NCBI RefSeq assembly: GCF_048595215.1
Contig: NZ_JBMDWJ010000195.1
Coordinates: 39,707-103,706, forward strand
DNA: 64,000 nucleotides
From: Siphonobacter sp048595215
GTDB taxonomy: Bacteria > Bacteroidota > Bacteroidia > Cytophagales > Spirosomataceae
Direction of reading: 5' to 3'
Positions 59,823-64,000 of the stretch are shown one piece after another; the first letter of the stretch is position 1, and each line of letters begins with the position of its first letter. The position numbers and the translations under genes were made by a program. A model generated the notes under the pieces. The model saw only the letters and a list, made by a program, of their open reading frames with translations, was not told where the DNA came from and did no database searches.

Positions 59823-60713
59823 TTAGTAGGCATCCTCCCAGGATACCGCCACCTGACGCTGTTCGCCCAGTCCTTCGATACCAAGCTCTACGATATCGCC
59901 GGGTTTCAGGTATACCGGAGGGTTAAAGCCCAGTCCCACACCCGGAGGCGTACCTGTCGAAATCACGTCACCCGGCAGCAGCGTCATAAACTGGCTCAGG
60001 TAACTGATGATTTGTGGTACTTTGAAAATCATTTGAGCCGTTGTGGAGTTCTGATAGGTCTGACCGTTCACTTTCAACCACATCGGCAGACTATCCACGT
60101 CATCGAGTTCATCCGGAGTTACCAGATAGGGGCCCATCGGACCGAAGGTATCGCAACCTTTACCTTTGTCCCATTGACCCCCGCGTTCGAGCTGAAATTC
60201 CCGCTCCGAGTAGTCGTTCATCACGGCGTATCCGGCGATGTAATCTTCAGCTTCTTCTTCCGTAACGTAGCTACATTCCGCACCGATGACCACGGCCAAT
60301 TCCACTTCCCAATCCGTCTTAACGGAATTACGGGGAATGATTACGTCGTCGTTCGGACCACAAAGAGCCGTCGTAGCCTTGAAGAATACGATGGGTTCCT
60401 GAGGAATCGGAGCGTTGGTTTCCTTCGCGTGATCGGCGTAATTCAAACCAATGCAAATGATTTTCGACGGACGAGCCACGCAGGAAGCATACTCGATCGG
60501 ACCTTCCAGAGCTTGCAATTCCGAAGTTCCGTATTGTTCGAGGTAGTCTTCCAGTACAGATAGGCCTTCTTCTTCAAAGAAGATTTCGTCCAAATCATAT
60601 GCTCCGGTTTCTTCGCCCAGGGCTTCGAAAAAGGCTTCTAAGCTGTACGCTTTTCCGTCCAGAAGAATGCCGGGTACAACATCTTCATCGGTAATGTAGC
60701 GAAAAAGTTTCAT
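59823..60713 (-). CDS. Fumarylacetoacetate hydrolase family protein
   Basis: 296 residues with the FAH fold in the C-terminal two thirds: CIGLNYADHAKE (about 93-104), EPIVFFKATTALCGPND, the metal-ligand stretch DWEVELAVVIG (about 128-138), NDYSEREFQ and ISTGTPPGVGLG near 240. The N-terminal 85 residues are acidic. FAH-family enzymes hydrolyse diketo acids; in the oxidative L-fucose pathway one cleaves 2,4-diketo-3-deoxy-fuconate. The fucosidase and SDR nearby make that role plausible, but it is inference. Own promoter at 60772. Confidence 0.85.
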   Translation of the reverse strand: MKLFRYITDEDVVPGILLDGKAYSLEAFFEALGEETGAYDLDEIFFEEEGLSVLEDYLEQYGTSELQALEGPIEYASCVARPSKIICIGLNYADHAKETNAPIPQEPIVFFKATTALCGPNDDVIIPRNSVKTDWEVELAVVIGAECSYVTEEEAEDYIAGYAVMNDYSEREFQLERGGQWDKGKGCDTFGPMGPYLVTPDELDDVDSLPMWLKVNGQTYQNSTTAQMIFKVPQIISYLSQFMTLLPGDVISTGTPPGVGLGFNPPVYLKPGDIVELGIEGLGEQRQVAVSWEDAY

Positions 60714-60771
60714 TCGTTATTTCAAGTTTAGATACTGCAGAAGAATGATTAAGTCTTTCAGTATGGCCCTT

Positions 60772-60779
60772 CAAAGGTA
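60772..60779 (-). promoter_or_regulatory. -7 box of the FAH gene
   Basis: Minus strand TACCTTTG (60779-60772) matches TAnnTTTG, giving a leader of about 55 nt; the -33 element is weak. Confidence 0.5.
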
Positions 60780-60816
60780 TACTTTCTTCTTGGGCCGTTG
60801 AATGGCTAACCTTAAT

Positions 60817-62154
60817 TTACTTTGTCTGTACTTCGATAATGGTGTCCCAGTCGCTCATTGCTACGCCGTCTAAATAGACAAACAAGCCTTCTGACTGTTG
60901 CTTGAATTTCAGCGGTTTTTTACCTTCAAAGGCCGTGACACTGCTAACCTTAGGCATAAAATTAGGAACGAACAAAACATTCGTCGCAGGCTTTTTTAGC
61001 ACGTGCAGAAAGTGACGGGTATCGCCCTTTTTCGTACTCACGCCCCATTCCTGCGGTGGAATGATACCACCCCGGGTGCCATAAATCGTTTCACCATGGG
61101 TTTTGAGCCAGTTGCCTACGGCTTCGAGTCGTTCGACAAATTCGGGTTGAATCTCTCCGTTGGGCATGGGGCCTACATTCAGTAACAGGTTGGCATTCCG
61201 ACCCGCGGCTCCCACCAGATACCGGACGATCTGTTCGGGAGATTTATACCGCTGGTCCCGCAGGTCGAATCCCCAGGAGCCATTCAGCGTTTCGCAGGTT
61301 TCGAGCGGCAACTGACTAACCGAACTCGTATTATAGCCAAAGGTATTCTGGCCCGGCAGGTCCCGCTCGAACATCTGAAAATCCTCGCCTTCAAAAGGCG
61401 TCACGTGGTGATTGTTACCAATCAAAGCGGCGGGTTGTAGACGGTGAATGAGATCATACGTGCGACGTAAATGCCAGTCTACGTGCGTTTTACGGGCCTG
61501 TTTTTCGTGCTCATCCAGGGCCTGATCCCACCAGCCGTCGAACCAGATTCCGGCAATTTTTCCGTACCTACCGCTCAGCAATTCCGTTAGCTGAGCGTCC
61601 ATGTACTGGAGGTATTTTTCGAAATCGCCCGATTCGGGTCGTCCCGTTTGCCGTCCGGTTTTTCCCCGGGGAAAATAATCGGGATGGTGCCAGTCCAGAT
61701 GCGAATGGTACAAAAAGAGCTTGATGCCTTCCTTCTCACATTCGTCAGCTAGTTGTTTGAGGACGTCTTTTTTGTACGGCGTCGCATCCACAATGTTGTA
61801 CGGCGAAACGTTCGAATGCCACATCGCAAAGCCGTCGTGGTGTTTGCTGGTGAGCGTGATGTACTTCATCCCCGCATTTTTAGCAATCTGTACCCAGCGT
61901 TTGGCATCATACGCCGTTGGATTAAAGAATTTTGGCAATTTCTCGTAAGCTGACACGGGAATGTTCTGGATATTCATGGCCCATTCGCCATCGCCCAGAA
62001 TGCTGTAGACACCCCAGTGAATGAACAAACCATAGCGGGCATCCTGAAACCACTGCCGGGCCGCCAGGTTTTCGGGACTGGGTTGGTACGCTTGTCCAAA
62101 CGAAATTTGCAGGAAGGAAAGGCAAATAAAGCCGGTAAGCAGAAGTCTTTTCAT
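60817..62154 (-). CDS. GH29 alpha-L-fucosidase, secreted
   Basis: 445 residues with a signal peptide (to QISFGQ). GH29 landmarks: YGLFIHWGVYSILG (41-54), LTSKHHDGFAMW (101-112), the nucleophile Asp206 in IAGIWFDGWWD, and NANLLLNVGPMPNGEI near 320. Its size and absence of a carbohydrate-binding module are typical of the short form. It removes alpha-L-fucose from glycans. It follows an SGNH esterase gene 56 bp upstream, with a hairpin between. Confidence 0.92.
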   Translation of the reverse strand: MKRLLLTGFICLSFLQISFGQAYQPSPENLAARQWFQDARYGLFIHWGVYSILGDGEWAMNIQNIPVSAYEKLPKFFNPTAYDAKRWVQIAKNAGMKYITLTSKHHDGFAMWHSNVSPYNIVDATPYKKDVLKQLADECEKEGIKLFLYHSHLDWHHPDYFPRGKTGRQTGRPESGDFEKYLQYMDAQLTELLSGRYGKIAGIWFDGWWDQALDEHEKQARKTHVDWHLRRTYDLIHRLQPAALIGNNHHVTPFEGEDFQMFERDLPGQNTFGYNTSSVSQLPLETCETLNGSWGFDLRDQRYKSPEQIVRYLVGAAGRNANLLLNVGPMPNGEIQPEFVERLEAVGNWLKTHGETIYGTRGGIIPPQEWGVSTKKGDTRHFLHVLKKPATNVLFVPNFMPKVSSVTAFEGKKPLKFKQQSEGLFVYLDGVAMSDWDTIIEVQTK

Positions 62155-62170
62155 AGGTTTAGAAACGAAA

Positions 62171-62199
62171 CATCCCGGAATTGTCTGGTTTCCGGGATG
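62171..62199 (-). repeat. Hairpin between the SGNH hydrolase and fucosidase genes
   Basis: CATCCCGGAA pairs with TTCCGGGATG around a short loop. There is no good T-run, so it may be an RNA-processing or partial-termination site within the operon. Confidence 0.6.
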
Positions 62200-62210
62200 A
62201 GATAATGAGC

Positions 62211-62867
62211 TTACAGTTGTTCGATTACTTTCGCCATTTGTTCAGCCACAAACTGATTACCGGTATCGTTGAGGTGCACCCGATCCGTTGTCAAAATGCC
62301 TTTTTCTTCGTTTTTCGGATTGTTTTTCAGGTTGTATTCCATGAACGCTTTCCGCAAATCCACGACGGGAAGGTTATTTTTCGCCGCCAGATTTCGGATG
62401 ATTTGGCTGTAACGGTTCAGATCGCCGTCCTGCTGGTTGGTGTTATCCGGGCGTTCGCCAATGGAGGCGGGGGTCGTCAGGGCTACCTTGATATTCTGGG
62501 CTTTGAGTTTGTTGATGATCGCCTGATAAAACTTCTCAAACTTGTCGGGATCCGTACCCGTGCCCGAGCTAGCTTTATGCCAGACGTCGTTCACGCCCAC
62601 CCAGATGATCACGGCATCGGGTTTCTGAGCTAGTACATCCTCGTCCATCCGCAGGTACAAATCGTACACTTTATTACCACCAATACCTTTACCGACCAGT
62701 TCGTACTTGCTTTTATCGAGCATACTGGCCAGCTTGGTGATGTACCCGGTGGGGCTTACGCCCGCCTGAGTAATAGAATCACCGAAGAAGATGATTTTCT
62801 TGGGTTTATCGGCCCGGAAAGCGAACAAAAGCGTACTCAGGCTTAACAGCGTCAGTAATTTTTTCAT
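62211..62867 (-). CDS. SGNH/GDSL-family hydrolase, secreted
   Basis: 218 residues with an N-terminal signal (MKKLLTLLSLSTLLFAF). The four SGNH blocks are clear: GDSITQ (Ser31), GVGIGG-type Gly (VGKGIGGNKVYD), GVNDVW (Asn) and DRVHLN (Asp195, His198). These enzymes remove acetyl or acyl groups, commonly from polysaccharides. Its place just before the fucosidase suggests de-acetylation of a fucosylated glycan. Confidence 0.88.
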   Translation of the reverse strand: MKKLLTLLSLSTLLFAFRADKPKKIIFFGDSITQAGVSPTGYITKLASMLDKSKYELVGKGIGGNKVYDLYLRMDEDVLAQKPDAVIIWVGVNDVWHKASSGTGTDPDKFEKFYQAIINKLKAQNIKVALTTPASIGERPDNTNQQDGDLNRYSQIIRNLAAKNNLPVVDLRKAFMEYNLKNNPKNEEKGILTTDRVHLNDTGNQFVAEQMAKVIEQL

Positions 62868-62897
62868 GAGCGAATAGAGGAGTTAATAAAAGATAGA

Positions 62898-63668
62898 CTA
62901 GTTATTCAGGGTAGTAAAGCCGCCGTCAATCGGGTAATCGACGCCGGTAATGAACGAGGCCGCATCCGAGCAAAGGTACAAAGCCAACTGAGCAATTTCT
63001 TCGGGTTTCGCCATCCGACCAATGGGTTGCGTAGCCGAGAGTTTCTGGAACATTTCTTCCTCCTGACCCGGATAATTTTTCGAGATGAAGCCATCTACGA
63101 AGGGCGTATGCACGCGGGCAGGGGAGATGCTGTTGCAACGGATGTTATCCTTCAGGTAATCTTTCGCCACGGATAAAGTCATCGCGTGAATGGCTCCCTT
63201 GCTCATGCTGTACGCAAAACGGTCCGGAATACCCACCAGAGCCGCAATGGACGCCATATTTAGAATGACTCCACCGCCCTTGGCCTTCATTTTCGGTACG
63301 GCGGCAAAGAGGCTGTTATACGCTCCTTTGACATTAACATTGTAGATACGGTCGAGGTCCGCTTCGGTCGTTTTTTCCAGATTACCGACGTGGGCGATAC
63401 CCGCGTTATTGACCAGAATGTCGAGCGAGCCAATGGCCTCGAAAACGGCCAGTACTTCGGCCTGATTCGTTACGTTTACGGCGTGTACGGTCACCTGACC
63501 GCCCGCTGACTCAATTTCCTGAGCCGTCGCCTGAGCCCCTTCCGCACTCAAATCCAGAATATGTATGTGGGCACCCTGACTAGCAAATTCGACGCTAATG
63601 GCCCGACCAATACCACTGCCACCGCCGGTAATGGCCGCCGTTTTTCCGGCAAGACTAAATACACTCAT
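62898..63668 (-). CDS. SDR-family oxidoreductase, candidate 2-keto-3-deoxy-fuconate dehydrogenase
   Basis: 256 residues of classical SDR: TGGGSGIG (14-21), NNAG (87-90), catalytic Ser140, Tyr153 and Lys157 (YSMSK), and the end GVDYPIDGGF. ARVHTPFVDGFISKNYPG near 190-207 resembles the sugar-acid dehydrogenase subgroup. With a fucosidase and an FAH-family hydrolase on the same strand, the oxidative L-fucose pathway is the best guess; other sugar or steroid substrates are possible. It is first of the SDR-SGNH-GH29 run (gaps 30 and 56 bp). Confidence 0.82.
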   Translation of the reverse strand: MSVFSLAGKTAAITGGGSGIGRAISVEFASQGAHIHILDLSAEGAQATAQEIESAGGQVTVHAVNVTNQAEVLAVFEAIGSLDILVNNAGIAHVGNLEKTTEADLDRIYNVNVKGAYNSLFAAVPKMKAKGGGVILNMASIAALVGIPDRFAYSMSKGAIHAMTLSVAKDYLKDNIRCNSISPARVHTPFVDGFISKNYPGQEEEMFQKLSATQPIGRMAKPEEIAQLALYLCSDAASFITGVDYPIDGGFTTLNN

Positions 63669-64000
63669 CCTTGTTGTTGGTTTTTGTAAGAAAAGACCAG
63701 ATCGAGGGCGGTAATACCCTATTTAGATCGGCATTTTTACTGCGGCCACAAGTTTCGTGTAATTCCTGGAAAAAAGAATGAATGGAAGAAAATACATACA
63801 AGAGGCAGACGGAGTTGGCACCTTACCAAAGGTCGGATGGTTTGACATTTGAAAGGTTTCACGTACCGAAGCATTTCATCGTCCCAGAAAACCTCGTAGG
63901 GGTGGCCCCCTGTTGTAACCAGGGGTTTCAACCCCTGGCCTGGAACCGAAACATTAGAAATTAAACCGCCGTTTCACTATGGAAAAAAACCAGCCTACCT
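63669..64000. other. Right-edge intergenic region with repeat hairpin
   Basis: No gene is seen. The perfect 20-nt palindromic arm set CCAGGGGTT-TC-AACCCCTGG lies at 63919-63938, with GGGGTGGCCCCC just upstream. ATG at 63979 opens MEKNQPT... to the window edge and may start the next gene, but seven codons cannot support a call. Confidence 0.5.

Noticed and set aside
60012..60563. 183-codon plus-strand frame within the FAH gene
   Set aside because: Antisense to conserved FAH motifs; composition is not protein-like.
63979..64000. Start of a plus-strand gene (MEKNQPT...)
   Set aside because: Only seven codons remain in the window, too few to support a call.

Overview
This window is chromosomal DNA from a Bacteroidota bacterium, most likely order Cytophagales (Spirosoma/Siphonobacter-like). 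The evidence is SusC/SusD outer-membrane pairs, CarboxypepD_reg-TonB receptors, promoters of the Bacteroidota type (TTG or TTTG, about 20 bp, TAnnTTTG), almost no Shine-Dalgarno sequences, and the rel-fur-purA gene order. The genus is inference only. I see no prophage, integrase, transposase or CRISPR array.

Layout. 1-9.2 kb: the N-terminal part of a periplasmic-propeller regulator runs off the left edge, divergent from a secreted S9 peptidase and a phosphodiester glycosidase-like protein. A 640-bp gene-free, structured convergent gap follows, then a TonB receptor/tyrosine-phosphatase pair. 9.3-13.8 kb: a membrane AraC-type regulator, a GMC oxidoreductase with its small subunit, and a cupin-AraC regulator. 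14.0-23.3 kb: a beta-mannan utilisation locus (susC, susD, GH26 mannanase, sodium:solute symporter, GH130 phosphorylase). It is divergent from the cupin-AraC gene, with a 22-bp-spaced direct repeat in front of susC. 23.4-27.5 kb: a decayed secreted-protein gene, a four-gene operon of small or uncharacterised proteins behind a promoter with a Fur-like palindrome, a repeat-rich spacer, a truncated SDR-like gene and a hypothetical gene. 27.6-33 kb: a lipoprotein, metZ/lrp divergent pair, DUF2490, DUF1684 and a GATase-like protein. 33.5-43.8 kb: a PIF1-like helicase, leuS, purA, fur and rel/spoT. 44.1-49.8 kb: tRNA-Leu, tig, an XRE regulator, clpP, an acyltransferase and clpX. 49.9-58.6 kb: a lipoprotein, an alpha/beta hydrolase, a phytase-like protein, ilvE, a cobalamin adenosyltransferase, a membrane protein, queA, a glycosyltransferase-like gene and tyrS. 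59-63.7 kb: dapF, then an FAH-family hydrolase, GH29 fucosidase, SGNH esterase and SDR that look like part of a fucose-releasing and oxidative fucose pathway.

How the parts work together. The mannan locus can import oligosaccharides (SusC/D), cut them (GH26), transport the products (symporter) and phosphorolyse them (GH130). The cellobiose 2-epimerase that normally feeds GH130 is absent from the window. The rel-fur-purA and tig-clpP-clpX blocks are housekeeping stress and proteostasis genes; the second is interrupted by two unrelated genes. Long spacers at 26.6, 39.1, 58.6 and 63.9 kb carry members of families of GC-rich, multi-hairpin intergenic repeats. These, with the structured 4.8-5.4 kb gap, are the least explained sequence here.
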